From positions 1 through 46,018 of the forward strand of contig NZ_JAFBCW010000020.1 of assembly GCF_016907915.1 (NCBI RefSeq): a DNA stretch of 46,018 bases. The letters run 5' to 3'. Origin of the DNA: Desulforadius tongensis. GTDB taxonomy: Bacteria > Bacillota > Desulfotomaculia > Desulfotomaculales > Desulfohalotomaculaceae. The first letter of the stretch is position 1. The number at the start of each line of letters is the position of its first letter. Below are positions 17,346 through 25,723 of this stretch, in pieces. The position numbers and the translations under genes are program-made. Under the pieces are notes generated by a model that had not been told where the DNA came from, ran no database searches, and worked only from the letters and a program-made list of their open reading frames with translations.

Positions 17346-18614
17346 CTATTCATTTGTTAATCCAAACATATCGAACAATTTAAAGGCCAGGCTTAAAATA
17401 ATGGCCACCACCGTAGCCAACCCCATACCTTTTAAACTTACCGCTCCCATGGTAACTTCCGCACCGCTGATGCCGAGAATCAGCACCACGGAAGTTAAAA
17501 CCAAGTTTCTGGGTTTACTGTAATCCACCTTCGCTTCAACCAGCATGCGTATACCGGAGGCGGCGATAACACCAAACAGCAGCAGGCTTACACCACCCAT
17601 CACCGGTGTTGGAATGCTCATGATGGCGGCAGCCAGTTTGCCGGAGAAGGAAAGAATAATGGCAATTACCGCAGCAATACCAATTACCCATACACTGTAT
17701 ACCTTAGTGATGGCCATAACACCAATATTTTCACCGTAAGTGGTGTTGGGGGTTGAACCCACAAAACCGGAAATCAATGTGGACAAACCGTTACCCAGCA
17801 GGGAACGATGCAGGCCCGGATTTTTGGCCAGGTCCCGGCCCACAATATTGCTGCTTACAAAAAGGTGCCCCACGTGCTCGGCAATTACCACCAGGGCAGC
17901 CGGTAAGATAATCATAATGGCTTCCCAGTCAAATTGTGGTGTGTAAAAAGTGGGAATTTTTACCCACTGGGCTTTAGCGATAGAGGCGGTATTTACCATA
18001 CCCATGGCAAAGGATATGGCATAACCGCTTAAAATACCGATTAAGATGGGGATAATGGCTAAAAAACCTCTAAATAACACCGAGCCTAAAACGGTAATGG
18101 CCAGCGTTGTCATAGATACCATAATGGCCTGGGGATCCTTTACAGCGTCTGCCGGCGCGCCGGGAGGCAGTACCAGACCGGCCATTTGTGCTGCCACCGG
18201 TGCCAGCTCCAAACCGATTACCGCCACAATGGCTCCCATGGCAGCGGGGGGAAACAGCACATCAATCCACCCGGTGCCGGCAGCCTTAACAATTAACGCC
18301 ACCAGTGTAAAAACTAAACCCACGCAGATAAATCCGCCCAGCGCGGCTTCATAACTCTTGCTGCCCAGAACAACCATCACCGGGGAAATAAATGCAAAAC
18401 TGGAACCCAAATAAGCAGGTATACCGCCCTTACATAAAAAGATATACAGCAGTGTGCCGATACCGTTCATCAGCAGTATGGTTGCCGGGTCAACTTTAAA
18501 AATGAACGGAACAAGTACAGTGGCCCCAAACATGGCAAACAGGTGCTGCAGTGAAAGAGGCAGTGTCTGCAGCAGTGGTAACCTTTCTTCAACCTGAATT
18601 TCCCTTTTTCTCAT
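17346..18614 (-). CDS. uraA: uracil permease
   Basis: 422 aa NCS2-family transporter. Helix-rich throughout; motifs include LSLQHLFAMFGATVLVPF near residue 20, the half-helix AYLGSSFAFISPV near 67 and GLSTLISGFVGSTPNTTYGEN near 275. It imports uracil, which upp converts to UMP. I chose the ATG at 18614, with AGGGGAGG nine bases upstream; the frame stays open further upstream but crosses the attenuator hairpin. It lies downstream of upp and is separately controlled by the PyrR attenuator. Confidence 0.93.
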   Translation of the reverse strand: MRKREIQVEERLPLLQTLPLSLQHLFAMFGATVLVPFIFKVDPATILLMNGIGTLLYIFLCKGGIPAYLGSSFAFISPVMVVLGSKSYEAALGGFICVGLVFTLVALIVKAAGTGWIDVLFPPAAMGAIVAVIGLELAPVAAQMAGLVLPPGAPADAVKDPQAIMVSMTTLAITVLGSVLFRGFLAIIPILIGILSGYAISFAMGMVNTASIAKAQWVKIPTFYTPQFDWEAIMIILPAALVVIAEHVGHLFVSSNIVGRDLAKNPGLHRSLLGNGLSTLISGFVGSTPNTTYGENIGVMAITKVYSVWVIGIAAVIAIILSFSGKLAAAIMSIPTPVMGGVSLLLFGVIAASGIRMLVEAKVDYSKPRNLVLTSVVLILGISGAEVTMGAVSLKGMGLATVVAIILSLAFKLFDMFGLTNE

Positions 18615-18654
18615 TAATAAGAACCTCCCCTTTGGTTTATCTTTCTCAGAGCAT

Positions 18655-18780
18655 AAAAAAAGCTTCTCGCCAGAGAGGCGAGAAGCAAAATTCGACATAT
18701 TTCCTCAGCCGGCACGGGAACCCCGGCCGGCTGCACTGTACCCTTTTGCACCTTTTTAGCCTCACTGGACTAATTTAAAG
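18655..18780 (-). promoter_or_regulatory. PyrR-responsive attenuator
   Basis: On the minus strand, between upp and uraA, the sequence AGTCCAGTGAGGCT (18758-18771) matches the PyrR-binding loop consensus ARUCCNGNGAGGYU. About 70 bases downstream is a terminator GCTTCTCGCC / GGCGAGAAGC with seven T (18655-18686). With UMP bound, PyrR should hold the binding hairpin and let the terminator form, reducing uraA. pyrR itself is not in the window. Confidence 0.9.
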
Positions 18781-18811
18781 GTTTCGGTAGTGTTAAAATA
18801 TTTAATTATAA

Positions 18812-19450
18812 CTACAGTAAGTATAACCTATCTCCCGCATCACCGCAACCGGGAATTATGTAACCCACTTCATTTAACTTCTTATCAACGGTGGCAGCTA
18901 TAATTTTAACCTGCGGGTAGCGGCTGTGAACTTGATTAATCCCTTCCGGGGCGGCAAAAGCACAGGCTACAACAATGCTTTCCGGCTTAATGCCCCCTTC
19001 AACCAGTATGTCCAGGGTTTTTACACAACTGTTGCCGGTGGCCAGCATGGGATCCATAACATAAACTCTTTGGTAAACATCAACATTTTTCGGCAGGGTG
19101 CTGAGGTATACCTTGGCTTCCAAAGTTTCATGATCTCTGGCCATGCCGATGTGGGCAACCTTAGCCCGGGGAATAACTTCCAAGAAACTTTCCACAAAGC
19201 CCAATCCGGCCCTTAAAATTGGTATTAATAATACGGTATCATCGGCAGCTTCTGCTACGTCAGCGGTTATATTTAAAGGTGTTTCTACCTGGTACTGCCT
19301 GGTGGGCAGATCAGCAGTGGCTTCCATGGCTAAAAAAAGTCCCAGGTGTTTTAATGACCGGCGAAATTGAACAATGTCTGCATCCTTATCCCGCAGGTAT
19401 CTTAAACAATTATCAACAACAGGATGTTTAAGCACGGTTACGTTACTCAA
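18812..19450 (-). CDS. upp: uracil phosphoribosyltransferase
   Basis: 212 aa, close to the usual 209. It joins uracil to PRPP, giving UMP. PRPP loop VMDPMLATGNSC near residue 128 (commonly ...ATGGSA) and the uracil-binding end GYIIPGCGDAGDRL near 195 are clear. The start is TTG at 19450 with GGAGGAGG upstream; the frame extends to an ATG at 19516, which has no ribosome site. First gene of the upp-uraA unit. Confidence 0.95.
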   Translation of the reverse strand: MSNVTVLKHPVVDNCLRYLRDKDADIVQFRRSLKHLGLFLAMEATADLPTRQYQVETPLNITADVAEAADDTVLLIPILRAGLGFVESFLEVIPRAKVAHIGMARDHETLEAKVYLSTLPKNVDVYQRVYVMDPMLATGNSCVKTLDILVEGGIKPESIVVACAFAAPEGINQVHSRYPQVKIIAATVDKKLNEVGYIIPGCGDAGDRLYLL

Positions 19451-19554
19451 AAATATTCCTCCTCCTAAGATTGCTGCAGCTTCTGTATTTTTTAAGCATA
19501 GCCTAATCGGATTCAAAGTATTCCTGTGTTATAATCTAGTAAATCACAACAAAT

Positions 19555-19584
19555 TTGTCAAACTTAATTCCTTTTCGATATAAT
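19555..19584 (+). promoter_or_regulatory. likely sigma-A promoter for lgt
   Basis: TTGTCA and TATAAT separated by 18 bases, about 40 bases before the lgt start codon. Confidence 0.55.
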
Positions 19585-19624
19585 AATACTTAATTCCTGC
19601 TTTAAAGATAAAATTTGTTAGGAG

Positions 19625-20404
19625 ATGAGGAATTTGATTGACCCCATTGCTTTTACCATTGGCCCGATAAAAGTGCACTGGTATGGCATAATTATGGCTT
19701 CTGCTTTTTTGGTGGGGATGTACCTGGCCTATCGTCGAGCTGAACAAACAAATATCCACCCCGAGCACATAATCAACATGATTACTTTAATCATTCCTGC
19801 GGCCATTGTGGGTGCAAGGTTATATTATGTTATTTTTGAATGGCAGCGCTATGCCGACAATCCCTGGGAAACCCTGGCGGTTTGGCACGGCGGTTTGGCA
19901 ATTCACGGGGGACTAATTGGAGGAATTTTAGCCGGGTACTTTTATGTGCGAAAACACAAACTGCCGGTGTGGCAGATTGCCGATATATGTGCCCCCAGTG
20001 TGATAATCGGACAGGCCATAGGCCGGTGGGGTAATTTTATAAACCAGGAAGCCCACGGGGGGCCGGTAAGCCTGCAGTTTATATCTAAATTTCCGGAATT
20101 TATAAAAAACCAAATGTTTATAGATGGCCGTTATTATCACCCCACCTTTCTCTATGAATCGTTGTGGGATTTCAGTGTCTTTGTTTTTCTGTTCCTGTAC
20201 TGGAAAAAGAAGCGCTTTGAAGGGGAAATTGCCCTGCTGTACCTGGTATTATATTCCCTTGGCCGGTATTTTATCGAAGCCATGCGTACAGACAGCTTAA
20301 TGCTGGGGCCCTTTAGAGTGGCGCAGCTTGTCAGTTTGTTTTTGATTGTCACCGGTACGGCGGTAATTATTTACCGCAGAAAAAAAACGAAGCATAAAGA
20401 GTGA
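19625..20404 (+). CDS. lgt: prolipoprotein diacylglyceryl transferase
   Basis: 259 aa, seven membrane helices. It transfers diacylglycerol from phosphatidylglycerol to the lipobox cysteine of prolipoproteins. Signature residues: HWYG near 18, GARLYYV near 59, HGGLAIHGGL near 86 and the Lgt signature GRWGNFINQEAHGG near 131; the C terminus has GRYFIEAMRTDSL. TTG/ATG choice: ATG at 19625 with AGGAGATGAGG-type purine site just ahead. It is followed by an intergenic repeat element. Confidence 0.95.
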   Translation: MRNLIDPIAFTIGPIKVHWYGIIMASAFLVGMYLAYRRAEQTNIHPEHIINMITLIIPAAIVGARLYYVIFEWQRYADNPWETLAVWHGGLAIHGGLIGGILAGYFYVRKHKLPVWQIADICAPSVIIGQAIGRWGNFINQEAHGGPVSLQFISKFPEFIKNQMFIDGRYYHPTFLYESLWDFSVFVFLFLYWKKKRFEGEIALLYLVLYSLGRYFIEAMRTDSLMLGPFRVAQLVSLFLIVTGTAVIIYRRKKTKHKE

Positions 20405-20406
20405 TG

Positions 20407-20470
20407 CCAATACGGCACCATCAGCCAATAAAAACCCCGGCAGCGCAAATGCTGCCGGGCCCAGCAGGAT
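20407..20470. repeat. intergenic repeat, short copy B
   Basis: Contains CGGCACCATCAG...AATAAAAA.CCCCGGCAGC (20413-20444) and TGCTGCCGGGC..AGCAGGAT (20450-20470). Both blocks recur in the longer element at 23991-24312. CCCGGCAGC and GCTGCCGGG also form a hairpin that may terminate lgt and the convergent acetyltransferase. Confidence 0.65.
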
Positions 20471-20476
20471 ACAGGA

Positions 20477-21535
20477 TTAGGATAAGTTAGAACAAAGCTG
20501 CTGTGCTTCCAGCTGCTTGTTGTACAGTCGAAACCTTTTAGAAACCTTAAAATTAAAAGTGTTTTGCAAAATTCTGTTCATCATAGTGTTGCTTTCCATA
20601 ATTAAAGATAATTCTGCTTCTTTGTAACCCCTGCGCTGCACCCTTAACATGGTTTCGTACATCAGCAGGGCTGCCACACCCCTTTTACGATATTTCGGCA
20701 CCACTGCCAAAACTGCCACCCGGCAGCTTTGGGAATGCTGCTCCGGCAGGGTAAGGCAGACTCCCGCCGGTTCCCCGTTAATTTCCACCGCCAGCAGCAG
20801 TTCCGGGTCGGCGAAGGAACGATAATTGCTTAAATACTGGGCGGCATCGGTCACCGAAAGCCTTTCCGCACCCCAGTTGTCCTGCATAGTTTCATTATGT
20901 ATTACCGATAATAACTGTGCTTCCCTGTAAATGTTGGCCAGGTTGATCGGTCTTAATACCAGGCCCTTGGTTTGATACACTTTTTTAGCTATACGGGCTA
21001 ACTTTTCAGGTACCGGGTGGCGGTTAGTCCAATGATAGGCAAGTAAATCCAGCTGCTTTTTAAAACCGCATTTTTCCAGCAGATGAGAATAATAATATGG
21101 GTTGTACGGCATACCGTTTTTCGGTGGAAGATTAAATCCTTCCACCAGCAGACCAATACTGTCATTTGTATTGCAGCTCACCGGTCCGGAAAGGCAGCGG
21201 TATCCTTTTTTTACTGCCCACAACTCCAGCTCCTTAAAAAGTTCCTTTGCTGCCTGTTCATTATTAACACATTCAAAATATCCAAACAGGGCGGTATCTT
21301 TTTCCTGCTGCCGGCGGTTAATCATTCCCGCCACCCTACCCACCACGGAGTTGTTTTCCACTGCCACCAGCAGAATCAAATCCTGGGGGGATATTTGCAT
21401 TAGTTTATTTAATACCTGGTGGGGGGAGGGAGGGGTCCACAGGGGATCATCATAATAAATGACGCCGGGCATCCTGATAAAAATATCCAGCTCCCGCCTG
21501 TTGGAAACTTCAAATGCTTTAACAGTCACGGCCAA
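20477..21535 (-). CDS. GNAT-family N-acetyltransferase
   Basis: 352 aa. The N-terminal half (to about 170) resembles an extra GNAT-like domain, with PGVIYYDDPLWTPP and LSGPVSCNTNDSIGLLVEGF. The C-terminal half is a canonical GNAT fold whose acetyl-CoA loop is VPKYRKRGVAALLM near residue 276. The substrate is unknown. It stands alone on the minus strand; the start ATG at 21535 follows GGAGGGA. Confidence 0.85.
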   Translation of the reverse strand: MAVTVKAFEVSNRRELDIFIRMPGVIYYDDPLWTPPSPHQVLNKLMQISPQDLILLVAVENNSVVGRVAGMINRRQQEKDTALFGYFECVNNEQAAKELFKELELWAVKKGYRCLSGPVSCNTNDSIGLLVEGFNLPPKNGMPYNPYYYSHLLEKCGFKKQLDLLAYHWTNRHPVPEKLARIAKKVYQTKGLVLRPINLANIYREAQLLSVIHNETMQDNWGAERLSVTDAAQYLSNYRSFADPELLLAVEINGEPAGVCLTLPEQHSQSCRVAVLAVVPKYRKRGVAALLMYETMLRVQRRGYKEAELSLIMESNTMMNRILQNTFNFKVSKRFRLYNKQLEAQQLCSNLS

Positions 21536-21662
21536 ATCCCTCCAAAAAAAAGACTGACTTTACAGGTCAGCCTAAGAATAATCCAGCGTATAGTTGTTAC
21601 GTGGCTGGGCTTAATTTATATTATGGAGAGGACGGCAAAAGCGTGATTGCCCATGCAAATAT

Positions 21663-22409
21663 TTAGCGCATAACTTTGGGCCAGAGATTTCTTTGATCAA
21701 AGTTTTTTAAAGCATTGATAAAGTTTTCCCGCAGCCGGGGGTAGCGCTTGGAAAGCTCCGTTACCAGTTCCTTGGCTTCTTCACGCTTGGTTCGGCGGTT
21801 TGCCGGGCACGGGTTGTCAATAACCGGTACAGCGGCCTTTTTAGACAACCTGATGATGTCCCTTTCCGGTATGTATACAAAGGGCCGGATGATTGTTAAA
21901 CCTGTTCTATCCAGGTAGGTACGGGGTGAAAAAGTGCGCAGCTGGGCATTATAGAAAAAGCTCATAAAAAAAGTTTCAATGGCATCATCAAGGTGGTGAG
22001 CCAACGCCACCTTATTGCACCCCAATTCCACTGCAGCGCTGTTTAATGCCCCCCGGCGCAGATTAGCGCAAAGGGCGCAGGGGTTTTTTTCCTGCCGGGC
22101 GTCGAAGACGATGCGGCCTATTTCCCCCGGTTGAATGTATAAGGGCAGCCCCAGGGAAGTGCAGAAATCCTTTAACGGAGTGATATCCATATCTTCAAAA
22201 CCCATGGTTACGTGAATGGGTTGGATTTCAAAATCGTAGGGATAATATTTTTGATAATAAGCTAAAACGTATAACAATGTGGTGCTGTCTTTACCCCCGG
22301 AAAGGCCGATGGCGATTTTATCGCCGTTTTCGATCATCTTGTAATCTGCCACAGCTTTTACAGCCTCACTTAATACCCAGCGGAGAATGTTGCTTTTGTT
22401 TTTTCCCAT
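21663..22409 (-). CDS. TtcA-like PP-loop tRNA thiolation protein
   Basis: 248 aa of the TtcA/TtuA superfamily. The ATP pyrophosphatase P-loop is GLSGGKDSTTLL near residue 34. A CxxC pair, CALCANLRRG near 109, and NPCPANRR near 199 supply cysteines for the 4Fe-4S cluster used to thiolate tRNA. DDAIETFFMSFFYN near 140 is the family's central motif. Whether it modifies cytidine 32 or another base cannot be told. ATG at 22409; monocistronic. Confidence 0.85.
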   Translation of the reverse strand: MGKNKSNILRWVLSEAVKAVADYKMIENGDKIAIGLSGGKDSTTLLYVLAYYQKYYPYDFEIQPIHVTMGFEDMDITPLKDFCTSLGLPLYIQPGEIGRIVFDARQEKNPCALCANLRRGALNSAAVELGCNKVALAHHLDDAIETFFMSFFYNAQLRTFSPRTYLDRTGLTIIRPFVYIPERDIIRLSKKAAVPVIDNPCPANRRTKREEAKELVTELSKRYPRLRENFINALKNFDQRNLWPKVMR

Positions 22410-22488
22410 CGGTTAATACATCCTTTGCTAAGTTTATTTTCAGTGTTGAAATCTAACCCAGGTATTATTATCTCCAACTAAATAACAT

Positions 22489-22517
22489 TTGACAACACTT
22501 TATTAGAGTGTTAAAAT
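22489..22517 (+). promoter_or_regulatory. promoter of the homocysteine locus with palindromic spacer
   Basis: TTGACA, 17-base spacer, TAAAAT, about 30 bases before the riboswitch. The spacer forms an inverted repeat with its borders, AACACT (22494-22499) and AGTGTT (22507-22512), so a repressor could sit between the two boxes. Confidence 0.7.
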
Positions 22518-22545
22518 ATTCCTACTAATTGAATAAACAGTTAGC

Positions 22546-22710
22546 GCATCTCTTATCAAGAGTGGTGGAGGGAACAGGCCCAATGAAACCCGGCAACCGC
22601 GCCAGCTGTACTGGCGGTCCGGTGCTAATTCCTGCAAGAGATTATTCTCTTGACAGATAAGGGGGCAAAGTGGATTTGCTAAACCTCTTCTGTTAAGAAG
22701 GGGTTTTTTT
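22546..22710 (+). promoter_or_regulatory. SAM-I (S-box) riboswitch with terminator
   Basis: The aptamer shows CTTATCAAGAG, GGTGGAGGGA, GGCCCAATGAAACCCGGCAA, GGTGCTAATTCCTGC and the closing GACAGATAAG. The expression platform ends in AACCTCTTC / GAAGGGGTT with seven T (22681-22710). High SAM should terminate transcription before the DUF39 gene, as for methionine biosynthesis genes. Confidence 0.97.
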
Positions 22711-22781
22711 ATATATAAAATCTAACATGCCCCCGAGCAACCGGCAAAAGTTTGTTATTTAATTTATGGGAGGTATGTTTG

Positions 22782-23990
22782 ATGGGCATTGAAAGAACCT
22801 ATGCGGAAATTAATGAAAAAATTAAAAGCGGGCAGGCAGTGGTTTTAACTGCCGAAGAAGTTGTTTCTCTGGTGGAGGAAAAAGGTGTTGCCCAGGCGGC
22901 CAAGGAAGTGGATGTGGTTACCACCGGGACCTTTGGCCCCATGTGTTCCTCCGGCGCCTTTTTAAACTTCGGCCATGCCAGCCCGCGGATAAGAATGAGC
23001 AAAGTGTGGCTGAACAAAGTTCCCGCATATGCCGGTATAGCTGCTGTGGATGCTTACATTGGTGCCACCGAACCCGCCGAGGATGACCCGTTAAATAAAC
23101 ACTTTCCCGGGGAATTTCGCTACGGCGGCGGCCATGTGATAGAGGACCTGGTGGCCGGGAAAAAAGTTCATTTAAAGGCCTTCTCCTACGGCACCCATTG
23201 CTATCCCCGCCGGGAGCTGGAGATGGATATCAGCTTGGATGACATAAATGAGGCCTTTTTGTTTAACCCCCGTAATGCTTATCAAAATTATAACTGTGCG
23301 GTAAACTGCAGTGAAAAAACCATTTACACCTACATGGGCATGCTGCAGCCGAAACTGGGCAGCGCCCATTACAGCACCTCCGGCCAGCTCAGCCCGCTGC
23401 TGAAGGACCCGCACTTTTTAACCATTGGCATAGGTACCCGTATTTTTCTGGGTGGGGGCATAGGGTACGTGGCTTGGCCGGGCACCCAGCATTTTCCTGC
23501 GGTGATGAATGCAGCGGGAGTTGATCTGCATCCCAGCGGCGGCACGCTGGCGGTAATAGGTGACATGAAGCAGATGAATCCCCGTTATCTTAGAGGAACC
23601 AGCATGCTGGGATATGGCTGTTCATTAGCAGTGGGTATTGGTATACCCATACCCATATTAAATGAAGAAGTTATGCGCTGGGCCTCCCGTTCCGACAGAG
23701 AACTATACGCGCCCATTGTAGATTACAGTGATGCATACCCCAACCGCAAAGGAGACATTCTGGGTTATGCCAGTTATGCAGATTTAAAGAGCGGTGAAAT
23801 TACCGTTAACGGGAAGAAGGTTAAAACGGCCCCAATGTCCAGTTACCCCATGGCAGTGGAGATTGCCAATGAGCTAAAGGAATGGATAAAGGCAGGTAAG
23901 TTTGAAATAAGTCGGCCGGTGCAGCTGCTGCCTTCGGCTGAGGACAGCATCATACCCAAAGCCCTTGATGAAGAAAAACAGAAAAAGTAA
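22782..23990 (+). CDS. homocysteine biosynthesis protein (DUF39/HcyBio)
   Basis: 402 aa of the DUF39 family. Work on methanogens showed that this family, with a NIL-domain ferredoxin partner, makes homocysteine from aspartate semialdehyde and a sulfur source without the usual O-acyl-homoserine route. The SAM riboswitch upstream fits that role. Family blocks: TGTFGPMCSSGAFLNFGH near residue 46, FRYGGGHVIEDLV near 107, the Cys-rich YNCAVNCSEK near 170 and GIGTRIFLGGGIGYVAWPG near 214. ATG at 22782 with GGGAGG upstream; an in-frame ATG at 22752 is less likely. Confidence 0.92.
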   Translation: MGIERTYAEINEKIKSGQAVVLTAEEVVSLVEEKGVAQAAKEVDVVTTGTFGPMCSSGAFLNFGHASPRIRMSKVWLNKVPAYAGIAAVDAYIGATEPAEDDPLNKHFPGEFRYGGGHVIEDLVAGKKVHLKAFSYGTHCYPRRELEMDISLDDINEAFLFNPRNAYQNYNCAVNCSEKTIYTYMGMLQPKLGSAHYSTSGQLSPLLKDPHFLTIGIGTRIFLGGGIGYVAWPGTQHFPAVMNAAGVDLHPSGGTLAVIGDMKQMNPRYLRGTSMLGYGCSLAVGIGIPIPILNEEVMRWASRSDRELYAPIVDYSDAYPNRKGDILGYASYADLKSGEITVNGKKVKTAPMSSYPMAVEIANELKEWIKAGKFEISRPVQLLPSAEDSIIPKALDEEKQKK

Positions 23991-24312
23991 TGCTGCCGGG
24001 CTCAGCAGGATGCCGTTTTCCGGGGCAGACCATCATGCCGCTTTGCGGCACCATCAGAGGATAAAAAGCCCCGGCAGCCATTTGCAGGAGTAAGCATTTT
24101 TGAGTGAGCAGCTGCCGGACTTAGCGAAGACGGCAGGCGGAGGCAGGGTAACGCACAGGAAGTGCGTTACCGGCATCTGAGCCAGGGAAGGCGAATATGC
24201 CGGGGTCCTGCCGGAGCCGGGCGGCTGAGTGGTAGTTCGGCCTGCGAAACGAAACCAGTGAGCGGTGTGCAAATGCTGCCGGGCTTAGCAGGATGCCGTT
24301 TTCCAGGGTAGA
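23991..24312. repeat. repeat-rich spacer, copy A, bounded by 39-bp direct repeats
   Basis: A 39-base sequence starting TGCTGCCGGGCT occurs at 23991-24029 and again at 24274-24312, with 36 of 39 bases identical. Between them are CATGCCGCTTTGCGGCACC (24034 on), shared with the element at 45836, and blocks shared with 20407-20470. A perfect hairpin GGTAACGCAC / GTGCGTTACC lies near 24148-24172. No convincing ORF. It separates the DUF39 gene from its NIL-ferredoxin partner. Confidence 0.7.
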
Positions 24313-24335
24313 ATAAAATGTAAGGGGAGATTAGT

Positions 24336-24737
24336 ATGCCTTCGAAAAAAATTATTTTACGTTTCTCACCGGAAACCTCTGATAAACCAATTATTTACCA
24401 CCTGGTTAAAGATTTCGACCTGGTAGTTAATATAATAAAAGCCCATATTAACCCCGATAAAGAGGGAACCTTAGTTTTAGAATTGACCGGTGAGCGCTAT
24501 GAAGAAGGAATTAATTTTTTAAAGGAGCAAAAAATTACCGTACAGCGGCTGGCTGAACAAATAAATTACCATAAAGAGCGGTGTACCAGCTGCGGCTGCT
24601 GCACCGATTCCTGTCCCACCGGGGCACTGTATCTGCAGCGGCCTTCCATGCAGGTAAACTTTGACGGTGACAAATGTATCGTATGTCAAATGTGTGTTAA
24701 AGTATGTCCGATGAAAGCGATGGAGGTTTGTTTCTAA
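24336..24737 (+). CDS. NIL-domain ferredoxin protein
   Basis: 133 aa. The N-terminal NIL domain (about residues 1-75, as found in methionine ABC transporters) is followed by two 4Fe-4S motifs, CTSCGCCTDSCP near 84 and CIVCQMCVKVCP near 113. This is the architecture of the ferredoxin partner of DUF39 proteins in homocysteine synthesis. GGGGAG lies upstream of the ATG. It overlaps closely with the next gene and likely forms one operon with the DUF39 gene despite the repeat spacer. Confidence 0.92.
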   Translation: MPSKKIILRFSPETSDKPIIYHLVKDFDLVVNIIKAHINPDKEGTLVLELTGERYEEGINFLKEQKITVQRLAEQINYHKERCTSCGCCTDSCPTGALYLQRPSMQVNFDGDKCIVCQMCVKVCPMKAMEVCF

Positions 24738-24738
24738 C

Positions 24739-25494
24739 TTGCAGTACATTGATAGAACCTACCGCCGGCTGCACCGCCAGCGGGATTTAAAACACTTTCA
24801 AGTGGCGGTGAAAGAAACCGATCTGGATATAGCGGTGACCCGCCGGTGCTTTAACCCGGGTCTGGTGGATGAAATTAAAAAAATGATTGAAAAATACCGC
24901 CGGCAGCTGGAAAAATACATCCAGCGGGATCCTGAATTTGCTAAAACCTTAACCCCCCACAAATTAAAACCCGGGGCACCGCCAATGGCCAGGGAAATGG
25001 CAGAGGCGGCTAGGTTGGCCGGGGTGGGGCCCATGGCAGCGGTGGCCGGAACCTTTGCCCAGTATGTAGGAAGGGAGCTGTCACAGCTGTCCAGCGAGGT
25101 AATAATTGAGAACGGCGGCGACATATTTTTGCTTTCCGCTAAAAGAAGATACATAGGCATATTTGCAGCCCAATCGCCCTTCAGCAATCGAATGGCCTTG
25201 GAAATACAGCCGGAACAAACACCGCTGGGAATTTGCACTTCATCCGGTACTGTGGGACACTCCCTCAGCTTTGGCAGTGCGGACGCAGTGGTGGTGCTGT
25301 CATCATCAGCCATCCTTGCCGATGCGGTGGCCACCGCAGCTGCCAATATGGTAAAAAACAGTGATGATTTAAAAAAAGCGGTGCAGTTGGCCGTAACAGT
25401 TCCCGGTGTAAAGGGTGTTTTAGCTATTAAAGATGATAAAATGGTTGTCCAGGGTGAAATTAAACTGGTGCCCCTGGTGCAAAAAAGTGATTAA
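24739..25494 (+). CDS. UPF0280 family protein (ApbE-like)
   Basis: 251 aa. UPF0280 proteins are related to ApbE flavin transferases and are found near DUF39 loci in anaerobes and methanogens. Visible blocks: PMAAVAGTFAQYVG near residue 97, IENGGDIFL near 122, GICTSSGTVGHSLSFGSADAV near 158 and ADAVATAAANMV near 193. A link to sulfur transfer or homocysteine formation is suspected but I cannot show it. Starts TTG at 24739, two bases after the previous stop. Confidence 0.85.
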   Translation: MQYIDRTYRRLHRQRDLKHFQVAVKETDLDIAVTRRCFNPGLVDEIKKMIEKYRRQLEKYIQRDPEFAKTLTPHKLKPGAPPMAREMAEAARLAGVGPMAAVAGTFAQYVGRELSQLSSEVIIENGGDIFLLSAKRRYIGIFAAQSPFSNRMALEIQPEQTPLGICTSSGTVGHSLSFGSADAVVVLSSSAILADAVATAAANMVKNSDDLKKAVQLAVTVPGVKGVLAIKDDKMVVQGEIKLVPLVQKSD

Positions 25495-25510
25495 TGAAAA
25501 TAATGGTCAG

Positions 25511-25554
25511 CCCGTTATACTGCTGTTAAAAGTGATATAACGGGTTTAATTTTT
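25511..25554 (+). terminator. rho-independent terminator
   Basis: Stem CCCGTTATA / TATAACGGG with a 16-base loop and trailing T run, ending the homocysteine operon. Confidence 0.8.
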
Positions 25555-25723
25555 ACATGATTATTTAGGACAAAAGTCTTATTTTATTAGGAGTAATGTC
25601 CTATACATTATTGTACTGACCTTAACGAATATCTAGTAAGGTTATTTTTTACTCTGTATATAGTGTATGGCTTGAACAAGGTAACAAAGTTTGGTAGCAT
25701 GTTTTTAATACATATAAAGGGGT

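Noticed and set aside
24054-24272. 72-residue ORF on the minus strand inside the repeat spacer
   Set aside because: It has no ribosome site, no recognisable protein pattern, and the repeat blocks it overlaps are not conserved as a frame in the other copies.
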